Shown here piece after piece: positions 50,611-59,288 of a stretch of 64,000 nt of DNA. Below the pieces are notes generated by a model that was given only the letters and a program-made list of their open reading frames with translations, was not told where the DNA came from and searched no databases. Where the stretch lies: contig JAJEIO010000056.1 in NCBI GenBank assembly GCA_022827835.1, positions 1-64,000 of the forward strand. The letters are read 5' to 3'. The stretch's first letter is position 1; each line of letters opens with the position of its first letter. The DNA comes from Candidatus Latescibacterota bacterium (GTDB taxonomy: Bacteria > Latescibacterota > UBA2968 > UBA8231). Made by a program: the position numbers and the translations under genes.

Positions 50611-52497
50611 TCACCACGGTGGGGCCAGACTCGGCTCGTGGACGAAGCGCTTCATGCCCAGTACGAGTCGGGCTTGGGTGCGCGGTGGCAGAGCTAGCGC
50701 GAGCGTCTTGCCGTTCACCGGAACGCGCTGGGATGTCCCGTCAACCTCGACCTCGGTGAACTCGTGTTCCCCCATGCCCCCCGCTTGGATCAGCACTTCC
50801 CGGCGCTCCGTCGGGCTCAGGTTTACCACGGTCAGTTCGGCCCGGTCGTCGCTCAGCCCCGACACCAGCGCGGCCACGTCGGGCGGAAGACCCGGACGAC
50901 GGCACTGGGCGTCGAAGTGGCGCAGCCTCGTGACCAGCAGGCCTCCGTTGTAGTGGGGGAGAGGGGCACCCATGGTGAGCTGCACCAAGCCTTCACAGGT
51001 AACGGGATTTCGCTGCTGGAAATAGGCGTCGCCATAGGTGGCCGGGTCCTGCTCGTCCTGCGCCATGAAGTCGAGGCGCGCCTGCACCTGGCCCAGATTG
51101 TGTTCGAGGATTCGCTCTGGATACTCGGGGAACTCGCCGTGCAGGTAGGCCATCCAGCCCCAGTCGTGCCCGCCTTGATCCTTGGTGTGGTGCCACGAGT
51201 TGACGGCGAAGGGATCGCCCGACCGCTTGCGGGTCTGCTCGAATCGCCGCGAATCGGACCGGGCCATCGACATGCACCACAGATGGGCGATGTCGGACGG
51301 GTACATGGGCATGAACTCGAACCAGCCGTCCTGCTGCAAAGTGGTGCCGTCTTCCTTGCGGATCGGGTACCACATCCACTCGCCCAACTCGTAGTCGACC
51401 AGTCCGGGATCATCGTACTTGTGGGGCACGTAGAGCTGATCGTCGCGCTCGATCCCGCGGGAAATGAGGACATCGATCTGCGACCGCGGAAAGTCCATGT
51501 ATTCCAGTCGGCGCGTCAGCAGGGCGCAGTTTTGGGCTGCGACCCCCACGGCCTGCCCCACGCTGTGCCAACCGTGGGGCCAGGCCCAGCCGTAGCTCGA
51601 CCCATACCACTTGCCGTTGGTGTGTTCGCCCACGACACCGGAGAGGCCGACGTTGTCGGGCACGATGCCGCCGTTGGCGTCGGCGCGTTCCATCCAGGCC
51701 TCGGTGTATTCGAGGACCCAGTCGCGGTACTTTCCGTCCGCCGTCAGCAAGTAGGCGTTTGTCCCCAGGGTAGTCGCTAGGAGGTTGACCACGGCGTCGC
51801 CGCGGCCCATGCGGTCGCGCATGGCTTGGCCCAGCCGCTCGGCCAATTCGGGACTACCTCGCACCGCCTCGTGATTGGTGCATCCCGGCACGTCGTAGAA
51901 GGGCAGGTTGTACCCCTCATAGGGCCAATGAGGACCTTCCTCGAAGGTCCAGTAGGCCGGCCCCTTGCTGCCGTTTCTCGCGCAGCGGATGATCCGGTGT
52001 TCCGGGTCGTAGTTGGGTGCCTCTGGATCCTCACCGAGGAACAGCCCGGCGAAGCGACAGGCCCGCTCGATGTTGGCTCCGTTGGTCGGATCGGCCATGC
52101 AGAGCATGTAGAACAGGTAGTTGCCCTCGCCCTGATGGAACCAGTCGTAGCCCGGCTGGTACTCCCGCACCACCATGGGATAGCCGTGTCCCGTCCCGTG
52201 CTGACTCATCTGCCCATTGATGACGTCGAATTCCCGCTGGGCGTCGGCTAGGAACCGGTCGCTGCCGCCGAGCAGGTAGAAGAGCGGCCAGTTGTGGAAG
52301 CTCTCGTAGCAGTCATCCAGCGCGTCGATGCTCTGGAAGTCGGGACTCGAGGGCCAGAGCAGGCGTCCGTCCGGATGGGTGTACCTTTCGAGCGCCTGTG
52401 GAGCGGCGTCCTCGATTGCGTCGAATAGTTGGCGCTGCAGCAGGGCCCACTTCGGTGGTGTCTGGGCCGATTCGCGCGCCTCTAGGGAGACTGCCAT
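50611..52497 (-). CDS. Putative alpha/alpha-barrel carbohydrate-active protein, 628 aa
   Basis: ATG at MAVSLEARES. Seen: no signal peptide; Trp/Tyr/His-rich helices (SFHNWPLFYLLGGSDRFL, YQPGYDWFHQGEGNYLFYML, SSYGWAWPHGWHSVGQA), an acidic middle and a C-terminal beta-rich part from about 540 (VVNLSPTERREVLI, TLALALPP). This fits a six-hairpin or heparinase-like barrel with a beta sandwich. Known: such folds are glycosidases or polysaccharide lyases. The family is not one I can name. The gene lies 11 bases after the DUF4432 gene, so they are probably one operon. Confidence 0.65.
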   Translation of the reverse strand: MAVSLEARESAQTPPKWALLQRQLFDAIEDAAPQALERYTHPDGRLLWPSSPDFQSIDALDDCYESFHNWPLFYLLGGSDRFLADAQREFDVINGQMSQHGTGHGYPMVVREYQPGYDWFHQGEGNYLFYMLCMADPTNGANIERACRFAGLFLGEDPEAPNYDPEHRIIRCARNGSKGPAYWTFEEGPHWPYEGYNLPFYDVPGCTNHEAVRGSPELAERLGQAMRDRMGRGDAVVNLLATTLGTNAYLLTADGKYRDWVLEYTEAWMERADANGGIVPDNVGLSGVVGEHTNGKWYGSSYGWAWPHGWHSVGQAVGVAAQNCALLTRRLEYMDFPRSQIDVLISRGIERDDQLYVPHKYDDPGLVDYELGEWMWYPIRKEDGTTLQQDGWFEFMPMYPSDIAHLWCMSMARSDSRRFEQTRKRSGDPFAVNSWHHTKDQGGHDWGWMAYLHGEFPEYPERILEHNLGQVQARLDFMAQDEQDPATYGDAYFQQRNPVTCEGLVQLTMGAPLPHYNGGLLVTRLRHFDAQCRRPGLPPDVAALVSGLSDDRAELTVVNLSPTERREVLIQAGGMGEHEFTEVEVDGTSQRVPVNGKTLALALPPRTQARLVLGMKRFVHEPSLAPPW

Positions 52498-52508
52498 GGT
52501 CGCTCGCC

Positions 52509-53597
52509 TTACTTGGCCAAGCCCCGCTTGACCTTCCGCTCAAACTCGCGCATCTCATCCGCCCCGTCTAACACGCCGATTTCCATGTTGAACTCGCGCA
52601 CCGCGCCCGGCTCGATGTACTGCAAGGTTCCGTGCTTGCGATTCCAAGCGCGGCCGAGCACTGAGCAGTTGCCCGGTTCAATGCCGGTGACGTAGGTGCC
52701 CTTGTGGAAGTGCTGCCAGTGGTTGACGATGGGGATCTCGCTGTGCTTGAACCGCCAGTACAATCCCAAGCCTAACTTTTCGTTGAGCAGGCCGATGTGG
52801 ACGCGTCCTTGGCGGTCGGTGCGGGGCCGATGCACGTACACATCGTCGTGGGCGCGCGGTTGCGGCCCTTTGGCCACGGCGTAGTCTCCGGGGCCGACGG
52901 GGAGGTCCGCGGTCCACTCGGTGCTTTTGCGGCTGTGGAGGACGAGGCGGGTTCCCTCGTCGAGGAGGGGAAAGCCGGGGTTGCAGTGATACACGAACAT
53001 GAGCGGCGAGCGGTCGGCCGCGAGGTTTTCGATGCGGTCGCGGATGTGGATGCTGCGCTCGCCGAGTACGGTCGAGATCTCGCGCGATAGCTCTAAATTC
53101 TCGGCAAAGACCTCGGCTTGGCGCATTTGGCCGCGGATGCGCACGACGTAATCCGCGCCCTCCCAGCCCGCCTCAATGCCGACGTTCTTCGCTGGGATGT
53201 ACGAGAGGCGACCGTGCAGCGGCATTTCGGCGTTTTCCTCTTCGGGATCGACTTCTGGGTGGCCGACAAAGTCGAGGCCGCAAGAGGTGACTAGCCCGCC
53301 GAACCAGCCGCGCCCCCATTTAAAGCCCTCTGGCTCGTAGAAGGCCGGCCCGACGTCTCCGGGGCCGGAGCGGAAGCACAGCGACTGGCCCTTGTAGTGA
53401 GCCGAGGCAATGTCGAGGGCGCGGCCGGGCAAGACGGAAAACCCCAAGCCCGAAGCGTTGAACACGTCGATGAGGTCGGCGCCGCGTTCGAATCCTTCGC
53501 GGCGCTCGGCGCGGCGGGCGTACATGAGCTGGCTGATGTCGCCGACGCGGTTGAGCAGTTGGCGGCGGGTGAAGTTGCGGCCGAAGAGCTTGGGCAT
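52509..53597 (-). CDS. DUF4432 (aldose 1-epimerase-like) protein, 362 aa
   Basis: ATG with a strong AGGAGG site. Seen: LPGRALDIASAHYKGQSL, PAFYEPEGFKWGRGWFGGLVTSCGLDFVG, EMPLHGRLSYIPA, YHCNPGFPLLDEG and a catalytic-type Glu in GIEPGNC, the DUF4432 galactose-mutarotase fold. Known: family members isomerise sugars or act on acidic sugars. First gene of a minus-strand carbohydrate operon with the 628-aa and propeller genes behind it. Length is normal. Confidence 0.85.
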   Translation of the reverse strand: MPKLFGRNFTRRQLLNRVGDISQLMYARRAERREGFERGADLIDVFNASGLGFSVLPGRALDIASAHYKGQSLCFRSGPGDVGPAFYEPEGFKWGRGWFGGLVTSCGLDFVGHPEVDPEEENAEMPLHGRLSYIPAKNVGIEAGWEGADYVVRIRGQMRQAEVFAENLELSREISTVLGERSIHIRDRIENLAADRSPLMFVYHCNPGFPLLDEGTRLVLHSRKSTEWTADLPVGPGDYAVAKGPQPRAHDDVYVHRPRTDRQGRVHIGLLNEKLGLGLYWRFKHSEIPIVNHWQHFHKGTYVTGIEPGNCSVLGRAWNRKHGTLQYIEPGAVREFNMEIGVLDGADEMREFERKVKRGLAK

Positions 53598-53711
53598 GAG
53601 GAACCTCCTAGATAAAATGCTCAGATGCGATTGATAGGCTTTGCACGGTAAAACAATACATATAGGTTTTTCTTGCCAACCCGAACCTATTGAGGAAGGA
53701 GTGCAGAAGGC

Positions 53712-54623
53712 ATGGCTTTTGCAACGGCGGTACAGCTCGAAGATGTGTGGAAGCGCTTCGGCGCGGTCGAGGCCGTGCGCGGGGTGTCGCTGCGCGTGCC
53801 CGCGGGGTGTATCTACGGGCTGTTGGGTCCCAACGGCGCGGGTAAGACGACGCTTATCCGCATGATTATGAGCATCTTCTTCGCCGATTCCGGGCGCATC
53901 GGCCTGCTGGATGGGCAAAAAACCCTCGCGGTCAAAGACCAACTCGGCTATCTACCCGAGGAAAAGGGCCTGTACAAGAAGATGAAGGTCGCCGAGGTGA
54001 TGATCTATTTCGCGCGGCTCAAAGGGGTTGCCATGGATGTGGCGCAGCAGCGGGCCGCCGAGTTGTTGCAGCGCTATGGCCTCGGCGATTATCAGGATCG
54101 GCGCTGCGAGGTGCTTTCCAAGGGCATGGAGCAAAAGGTGCAATTACTCTCAGCGCTGATTCACGAGCCTGAGTTGGTCATTCTCGACGAGCCTTTTTCC
54201 GGGCTGGATCCGGTCAACCGCGATCTGATGCGGGACGTCATCTTGCAGATGCGCCGCGACGGCAAGACGGTGATTTTTTCAACCCACCTCATGGAGCAGG
54301 CCGAGCAGCTATGCGACTTTGTCGCGCTGATCAACAAGGGGCAGAAGGTCGTCGATGGCCCGTTGGGCCAAGTGCTCGCCAGCGGGGGGCGCGCCGCAGT
54401 GCTCGACTACGACGGCGACGGGCGTCTGCTGCGCGACCTGCCGGGCGTGATCCGGGTCAACGACTCGGGCAAGCGGGCCGAGCTTTTTCTGGCTGAGGAC
54501 GCGGACTCGCAAGCGCTGTTGGCCGCGCTCGTCCACAAGGTGCAGATACGGGGTTTTGCCCTGCGCACGGCCTCGTTGCACGAGATATTCATCCGCGCCA
54601 TAGGGGAGGCCGACGATGCGTAA
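53712..54623 (+). CDS. natA: NatA-type ABC transporter ATPase, 303 aa
   Basis: ATG with GAAGGAGTGCAGAAGGC. Seen: GLLGPNGAGKTTLIRM (Walker A), LPEEKGLYKKMKV (Q-loop region), LSKGMEQKVQLLSALIHEPELVILDEP (signature and Walker B; LSKGM is normal for NatA) and FSTHLMEQAEQL. A C-terminal DUF4162-like part follows from about 220. Known: powers ABC-2 export of Na+ or small toxic compounds. Overlaps the permease gene by eight bases. Confidence 0.92.
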   Translation: MAFATAVQLEDVWKRFGAVEAVRGVSLRVPAGCIYGLLGPNGAGKTTLIRMIMSIFFADSGRIGLLDGQKTLAVKDQLGYLPEEKGLYKKMKVAEVMIYFARLKGVAMDVAQQRAAELLQRYGLGDYQDRRCEVLSKGMEQKVQLLSALIHEPELVILDEPFSGLDPVNRDLMRDVILQMRRDGKTVIFSTHLMEQAEQLCDFVALINKGQKVVDGPLGQVLASGGRAAVLDYDGDGRLLRDLPGVIRVNDSGKRAELFLAEDADSQALLAALVHKVQIRGFALRTASLHEIFIRAIGEADDA

Positions 54624-56139
54624 AATTGCTTTAGTTGCGCAGCGCGAATACGCGGAGCACGTCCGCACCAAGGGATTTTGGATTGGCGTCTTGGCCTTCC
54701 CGCTCATCCTCGCGTTGAGCGTTGTGGTGCCCGTGCTGTTGAGCGGAACCAAACAGGCGCGCACCTATGCTGTGATCGACCATTCGGGTTTTGTGCTACA
54801 GGAGGTGGAAAAGGGCATTTTGGCCGAGGATCTGGGCATAGTGCTGCGGGACGCGGCGGAGCGCTACCGCGACGGCGGTCGGGCTTGGGAGCGCTTGCCG
54901 GATGCGGTTCGGGTAGCCGCGAAGGGCTATGTGAGCTTGGACGAAGCGGAGCGGCCGGCGCTGGTTCAGGACCTCGTCGCGGGCGGAGATGAGGTCGCGG
55001 CTGGTCTCGTCGAATGGTGGCAGCAGGTGTCGGCCGAGGAGTTAGAGAGCCTCGACTTGGAACTCTCGCGCAGCCGCTACGTCCGGGTGGAGGTGCCCAG
55101 CGGCGACGATCCGCCAGCCGCACTCAATCGCATGGTGAACGACGGCTCGCTCTTTGCCTACTTCGTCATCTCGCCAGATCCAGTCGCTAGCGACGAAGGA
55201 TGCAAATACATCTCTTTGAACCGGACCGATCAGGACTTGCGCCGTTGGTTTGCAGACGAGGTGTTCCAAGTGGTGCGGGCGCGGCGCATTGAACAGGCGG
55301 GTCTCGACGCAGAAACGAGCGACTGGTTGCAATCCCCAGTGCATTTTGCGGAACGCAAGGTCGATAAGCGCGGCGACGAGGCCGAGGTTTCCACAGTCGA
55401 TAGGGTCCAGCAGTGGGCCGTTGTACCGTTCGTTTATCTATTGTGGATGGCGATATTTATCAACGCGCAGACGCTTATGACCAATACTGTGGAGGAGAAG
55501 TCGTCGCGCCTCATCGAAGTGCTGCTGTCCGCGCTCTCGCCCTTTGAACTAATGGCTGGCAAGATCGCCGGTACGGCTGCGGTTGGGCTGACCTTGGTCT
55601 TTACTTGGGTCGCGTGCGTCGCGGTGGGGGTGGTGATAGCGCCGGTCGCGATGGGGGACGATGTGGCCTCCATCGTCGGCATTGCCAGCACTCCGCTGTA
55701 TTTGTGGTCCTTTGTTTTTTACTTCTTAGCTGGCTTTCTGTTGTACGCCTGCTTGCTGGTGGGAGCCGGCTCGCTGTGCAATAGCTTAAAAGACGCGCAG
55801 AGCCTGATGTTGCCACTCCTCGTACCGCTGATCGTGCCGTTGCTCACCATGATACCCATCACTCAAGACCCCAATGGCACCTTGGCGCGGGTTATGTCCT
55901 ACATCCCGCTCTTTACCCCTTTTGTCATGATGAATCGGGCCGCTGGCTCGCTGCCCCTGTGGGAGTATTTGGCCACTACGGTGCTGCTTTTGTTGTCCAT
56001 CTACTTCGCAGTGCAGGGGGCGGGCAAGGTATTTCGCATCGGCATCTTGATGACGGGCAAGCCGCCGCGATTGGGAGAGGTCATGCGCTGGTTGACGGCC
56101 AAAGAAGACATCAGCCCGGCGGAGCGCGAAGCGGACTAG
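54616..56139 (+). CDS. natB: NatB/ABC-2-type permease, 507 aa
   Basis: ATG overlaps the ATPase stop. Seen: a first membrane helix at about 22-42, a long extracytoplasmic domain (residues 45-270), then five further helices from about 280 (VPFVYLLWMAIFINAQTLM, KIAGTAAVGLTLVFTW, LWSFVFYFLAGFLLYACLL, LVPLIVPLLTM, LWEYLATTVLLLLSIYFA) and EEKSSRLIEVLLSALSP, the ABC-2 coupling helix. Known: NatB with NatA. It may export sodium or a lipid-like compound; the cargo is unknown. Ends at the convergent SirB1 gene. Confidence 0.9.
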   Translation: MRKIALVAQREYAEHVRTKGFWIGVLAFPLILALSVVVPVLLSGTKQARTYAVIDHSGFVLQEVEKGILAEDLGIVLRDAAERYRDGGRAWERLPDAVRVAAKGYVSLDEAERPALVQDLVAGGDEVAAGLVEWWQQVSAEELESLDLELSRSRYVRVEVPSGDDPPAALNRMVNDGSLFAYFVISPDPVASDEGCKYISLNRTDQDLRRWFADEVFQVVRARRIEQAGLDAETSDWLQSPVHFAERKVDKRGDEAEVSTVDRVQQWAVVPFVYLLWMAIFINAQTLMTNTVEEKSSRLIEVLLSALSPFELMAGKIAGTAAVGLTLVFTWVACVAVGVVIAPVAMGDDVASIVGIASTPLYLWSFVFYFLAGFLLYACLLVGAGSLCNSLKDAQSLMLPLLVPLIVPLLTMIPITQDPNGTLARVMSYIPLFTPFVMMNRAAGSLPLWEYLATTVLLLLSIYFAVQGAGKVFRIGILMTGKPPRLGEVMRWLTAKEDISPAEREAD

Positions 56140-56140
56140 G

Positions 56141-56983
56141 TCAGTTGAGCGGGATCAGGCGATTGGCAAGAACGCGGATGTTGTGCTCGATAGTGGAAGC
56201 GTCCGGGGCGTCGCCGGCTTGGCGGAGGTACTCATTAAAAGCCTCAATGGCCTTGAGGTACTCGCGGGTGTGGTGGTAGAGGAAGCCGAGGTCGCGGTGG
56301 TTTTCGGCTTCGGCCGGCTGTAGATACGCGATTTTCTCGGCCCAGCGGATGGCGGTGGAAAACTCGCGGGCTTGGAAGTGGAGGCGTTTGAGGTTGCGGA
56401 GCATGCGCGCTAAGATGTGCAGCGACGAGGTCGGCTCGATGAACTCGGGGGCCAATTCGAGCCGGCGTCCTTCAATGACCGGTAGCCGCTCGCCCAAGGA
56501 CTTGCCATCGACAAAAGCGCCGTTGGCAAAGGGATCGACGAAGAGCGGCTCGTCGCCTTGGGTGCTGCGCACGAGGAAGTGATGCGGAAAATTGACTCCT
56601 GCGAGGGGGAAGGACAGCCGCTTGCCTAGCTCTAGATAGACGACCGCTAGGGTGATGGGAATGCCAAGGCGGCGGTCGAGGACCTCGTTGAGGTAGCTGT
56701 TGCGAGGATCGTCGTAGTGGGCGCGGTTGCCGCGGAAGCCGAGGTCGCCGAACACGTATTGGCTCAGGTTGGCCAGCGAGGCCGACAGGGAGTCAGTCGC
56801 GGCATAGCGGGTGCGGAAGTCCTCGCTGAGCGAATCGAGTTGCCGCAGGTAGTGTTCAATATCGAGGTCGGGATAGGCTTGTAGGGCGATGAGCAAGGCT
56901 CCGCGGGCGAGGTCAATTTCGCCGGAGGAGTTACGTGCCTTTTGGACGAGCGCGAAGAAAGGGTCGGAAGGCCGTGGACGCAT
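56141..56983 (-). CDS. SirB1-type transglutaminase-like/TPR protein, 280 aa
   Basis: ATG at MRPRPSDPFF is chosen over a longer frame that overlaps the desaturase end. Seen: YDDPRNSYLNEVLDRRLGIPITLAVVYLELGKRL (the SirB1 helix-strand motif, where the classic Cys is not conserved), GVNFPHHFLVR, FVDPFANGAF and a C-terminal TPR pair (AIRWAEKIAYLQPAEAENHRDLGFLYHHTREYLKAIEAF). Known: the SirB1 group resembles transglutaminase-like proteins; many lack a proven reaction. It sits behind the desaturase in the same direction, 18 bases apart. Confidence 0.8.
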   Translation of the reverse strand: MRPRPSDPFFALVQKARNSSGEIDLARGALLIALQAYPDLDIEHYLRQLDSLSEDFRTRYAATDSLSASLANLSQYVFGDLGFRGNRAHYDDPRNSYLNEVLDRRLGIPITLAVVYLELGKRLSFPLAGVNFPHHFLVRSTQGDEPLFVDPFANGAFVDGKSLGERLPVIEGRRLELAPEFIEPTSSLHILARMLRNLKRLHFQAREFSTAIRWAEKIAYLQPAEAENHRDLGFLYHHTREYLKAIEAFNEYLRQAGDAPDASTIEHNIRVLANRLIPLN

Positions 56984-57000
56984 AAAAGCTGCGGCCCCGG

Positions 57001-57990
57001 TTAGACGCTGCGGTTGTGGATCCAACTAAACCGCAGGGGTGCGGTGCCGTTTAGCCGCCGCTCGTTGCGCTCGGCCAGCTTGGCGTAGCGCGGCCCGAGC
57101 GTACACAAATAGTCTTGGGCGGCGGCCGCTTCGCCGGTGAGGCCGCAGAGCGAATCCAATCCCCACTGGCGGACTAGGTGCTGGGTGATTTCGGCGTAGT
57201 GCTTGGCCGTGTACACTCCGAGCCGCTGGGCCACGATCGAGAAGTGTTCAAAAAGGTCGGGATCCTGCCCGTCGGTCATTAGATGAGCGGGCATGACGAC
57301 TTGGCGTTTCATCAGGTCGCGGAAGGCCAATATTGCGCCGTTGGGGTCTAGCTCGAAAATCTTCTTGATAAAGTTCGTGTACGCTTTTTCGTGGCGGGCT
57401 TCGTCTCCGGCCACGACGCCGCAGATGGTCTTGAGGTGCGCATCGCCGGCCTTTTGCGCCAAGCGGGCCACGTTGCTGTGGGAGATGCGGGTCGCCCGCT
57501 CTTGGAAAGACGTATAGACGAAGCCCTTGTAGGGGTCTTGGGCGGCTTGCGGGTTGAAGCCGTTGCGCAGCAGGTATTGGATCGTCGTCTCTATGGTGCG
57601 CATATCGACGCGGCCGGTGAGGAAAAGGTATTTGTTGAGCAGGTCGCCGTGGCGATTTTCCTCAGCCGTCCAACCGCGCGACCACTGAGCCCACGGGCTG
57701 GGATCCGTGCCGGTGGTGTCTGACACGCCTTCAAAGCTGTTGAGCAAGGTCTGATAGGTGGGCAGGGCTTCCTCGGTGATCATGTCGCCGACGAGGACGA
57801 CGAGGACATCGTCGGGAAGCGCTTGAGCGCGGGTGCGGAATTCGCGGATGGAGTCTTCCCAGTTTTCCTCGCCCACATTGGGGAGAAAATCGTCGGGCTG
57901 CCAACTGTCCTCTACGGATTTGAGCAACTTGAGCTGGTCCCTGACAAAATCCTCCATGCTCGCGATGACTTCTCTCTTGTGCGGATTCAA
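57001..57990 (-). CDS. Acyl-ACP desaturase (ferritin-like di-iron), 329 aa
   Basis: TTG at 57990 is eight bases after GGAG and gives MNPHKREV; an ATG eleven codons on is the alternative. Seen: WTAEENRHGDLLNKYL with the EENRH iron ligands, VAGDEARHEKAY with the second ExxH-type pair, and a DPYKGFVYTSFQERATRISH helix, the plant-type stearoyl-ACP desaturase layout. Known: introduces a double bond into ACP-bound fatty acids, using ferredoxin. Short palindrome ATCACT-G-AGTGAT lies at 58003-58015 before the start, a possible operator. Confidence 0.92.
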   Translation of the reverse strand: MNPHKREVIASMEDFVRDQLKLLKSVEDSWQPDDFLPNVGEENWEDSIREFRTRAQALPDDVLVVLVGDMITEEALPTYQTLLNSFEGVSDTTGTDPSPWAQWSRGWTAEENRHGDLLNKYLFLTGRVDMRTIETTIQYLLRNGFNPQAAQDPYKGFVYTSFQERATRISHSNVARLAQKAGDAHLKTICGVVAGDEARHEKAYTNFIKKIFELDPNGAILAFRDLMKRQVVMPAHLMTDGQDPDLFEHFSIVAQRLGVYTAKHYAEITQHLVRQWGLDSLCGLTGEAAAAQDYLCTLGPRYAKLAERNERRLNGTAPLRFSWIHNRSV

Positions 57991-58013
57991 CGGAGTTTCT
58001 CCATCACTGAGTG

Positions 58014-58039
58014 ATAAAAAAATACCCTAACCGGGTATT
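58014..58039 (-). terminator. Hairpin plus T-run upstream of the desaturase, minus strand
   Basis: AATACCC (58021-58027) pairs with GGGTATT (58033-58039); read on the minus strand the stem is followed by a run of seven to eight T. It lies 24 bp before the desaturase start. No minus-strand gene lies upstream, so a leader attenuator is possible. Confidence 0.5.
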
Positions 58040-58151
58040 CGGGCGGCATGGTTTTGTAAACGTACATATTAAATATAAGACAAAATGGACAAATTGAGCT
58101 ATGGATTCAAGCGGTTTTTCCTCGGTGAGCCTTTGTTGAAGCAACAAATGA

Positions 58152-58198
58152 GTATATTATAAAACAGATGTTTTGTATATAAAACATCTGTAATATAC
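58152..58198. promoter_or_regulatory. Imperfect inverted repeat, possible enhancer site of the psp promoter
   Basis: ACAGATGTTTT (58164-58174) and AAAACATCTGT (58181-58191) form an 11-bp stem with a 6-nt loop, extended by GTATATT (58152-58158) and AATATAC (58192-58198) around a bulge. It lies about 150-195 bp upstream of the sigma54 element. The 57991-58405 gap otherwise holds no gene. Confidence 0.5.
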
Positions 58199-58346
58199 CA
58201 TAAACAAACTCTTTTGACCCGTCAACACGTGCCGCTGGCGGCTCGCGCCAAAAGTGGCGCACGCCGCCATAAACGCGGGCGATGTTTACACTCCTCTTAA
58301 TCTTATCCGATTGTTTACAAAGAAGTTGTGATCTGCGCAAAACGGC

Positions 58347-58362
58347 GGTACGCCCTTTGCTA
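58347..58362 (+). promoter_or_regulatory. Sigma54-type -24/-12 promoter for the psp operon
   Basis: CGGTACGCCCTTTGCT matches TGGCACGNNNNTTGCW at the invariant GG and GC with N10 spacing (GG 58348-58349, GC 58360-58361) and retains ACG and TTGCT. psp operons are a known sigma54 target. A transcript would start near 58373. Confidence 0.6.
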
Positions 58363-58369
58363 ATAAACG

Positions 58370-58388
58370 GGGTAAATCCCTTACCCCA
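58370..58388 (+). promoter_or_regulatory. Small hairpin in the psp leader
   Basis: GGGGTAA (58370-58376) and TTACCCC (58382-58388) with a 5-nt loop lie at the predicted transcription start, just before the AAGGAGG ribosome site. It could affect translation of the first gene. Confidence 0.4.
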
Positions 58389-58405
58389 ACAAGGAGGATA
58401 CCTTG

Positions 58406-58600
58406 GTGAACAGAGGACTTAGCAGGGAGCAGATTGAGCGCGTCGCGCGGATGTACAAATGCAATCAGGACGCCAGCCGGGCGCTGGGGATCACGATCCG
58501 CAGCTTTAGCCGGCTCTGCCGCAAATACGAGATTGAATCGCCTTTTGCGCGGCGACAGCGGCAGCGCGGTCAGGCAACCCAAAGAACTAACTTTGAATAG
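58406..58600 (+). CDS. Stand-alone Fis-type HTH protein, 64 aa
   Basis: GTG at 58406 is eight bases after GGAGG; a TTG one codon earlier is also possible. Seen: REQIERVARMYKCNQDASRALGITIRSFSRLCRKYEIE, a Fis-family helix-turn-helix like the C-terminal DNA-binding part of PspF and other sigma54 activators. The AAA+ domain is absent and the tail is basic (ARRQRQRGQ). Known: Fis-like small proteins bend DNA. Inferred: it may bind its own operon's upstream site or compete with the activator. First gene of the operon with pspA. Confidence 0.75.
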   Translation: MNRGLSREQIERVARMYKCNQDASRALGITIRSFSRLCRKYEIESPFARRQRQRGQATQRTNFE

Positions 58601-58610
58601 GAGGCATATC

Positions 58611-59276
58611 ATGGGAGCAGTAGAGCGGCTCGCCGCCATCTGGAAGGCGAATCTCAACGAAGTGCTGGACCGGATCGAGAATCCGGCGAAGATGGTGGAT
58701 CAAATTGTCCGCGACGCAGAGCGCGCTGTTGACCAAGCCGTAGATTCTTTGGTCAAGGCGCGAGCCACCAAGCGGCGTCTAGAGCGCGACCTCCAGCGCA
58801 ATGCAGAGCAGATGCAGATGTGGCAAGCGAAGGCCACAGCCGCAGTGGAGGCCGGAAACGACGAGGGCGCGCGGCTCGCCTTGATACAGAAGACAGAGCT
58901 GGATCAGGCGCATGTGCGGCTGGAACCGGCCCTAGCGGAGAGTTGCGACACCGTGACTGAGCTAGAGGAGCAAGTCGAGATCCTGCGCCAAAAGCTGCGC
59001 GATATCCGTGCGCGGCGGGGCAAGCTGATCGCCCGCTGTTGCGCCGAGCGAGAGCGTGGAGTAGCATTCGGTGAAGACTCGTCTGCGCTTCGCTTTGACG
59101 CGATCGCGCAGCGGGTGCAGCAAAGCGAGCGCGAATTGGCGCGCTTTGAGGAACAGGTGGATCAGGCCGTCGCCGAGGCCGAAGTGCTGCGCGAATTAGC
59201 CGCTAAGCGCCGCGCCGAGCGCGATCACAAGGTCGCGGAGGAACTGGCCGCGCTGAAAGCGGAAAAGACATCGTAA
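58611..59276 (+). CDS. pspA: Phage shock protein A (PspA/IM30 family), 221 aa
   Basis: ATG with GGAGGCATATC. Seen: RLAAIWKANLNEVLDRIENPAKMVDQIVRD at the N terminus (amphipathic membrane-binding helix and conserved NPAKMVDQ), then a near-continuous coiled coil with many Arg/Glu/Gln and a C-terminal RAERDHKVAEELAAL. Length is normal for PspA. Known: an ESCRT-III-like protein that supports a damaged inner membrane and, in E. coli, restrains the sigma54 activator PspF. It is in a three-gene operon with the Fis-type protein and a four-helix membrane protein. Confidence 0.93.
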   Translation: MGAVERLAAIWKANLNEVLDRIENPAKMVDQIVRDAERAVDQAVDSLVKARATKRRLERDLQRNAEQMQMWQAKATAAVEAGNDEGARLALIQKTELDQAHVRLEPALAESCDTVTELEEQVEILRQKLRDIRARRGKLIARCCAERERGVAFGEDSSALRFDAIAQRVQQSERELARFEEQVDQAVAEAEVLRELAAKRRAERDHKVAEELAALKAEKTS

Positions 59277-59288
59277 AGGAGGCCGGTC

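Noticed and set aside
50764..51780. 338-codon plus-strand open frame inside the 628-aa gene
   Set aside because: His/Val-rich shadow translation without domain; the minus frame has consistent carbohydrate-protein features and a neighbour in the same operon.
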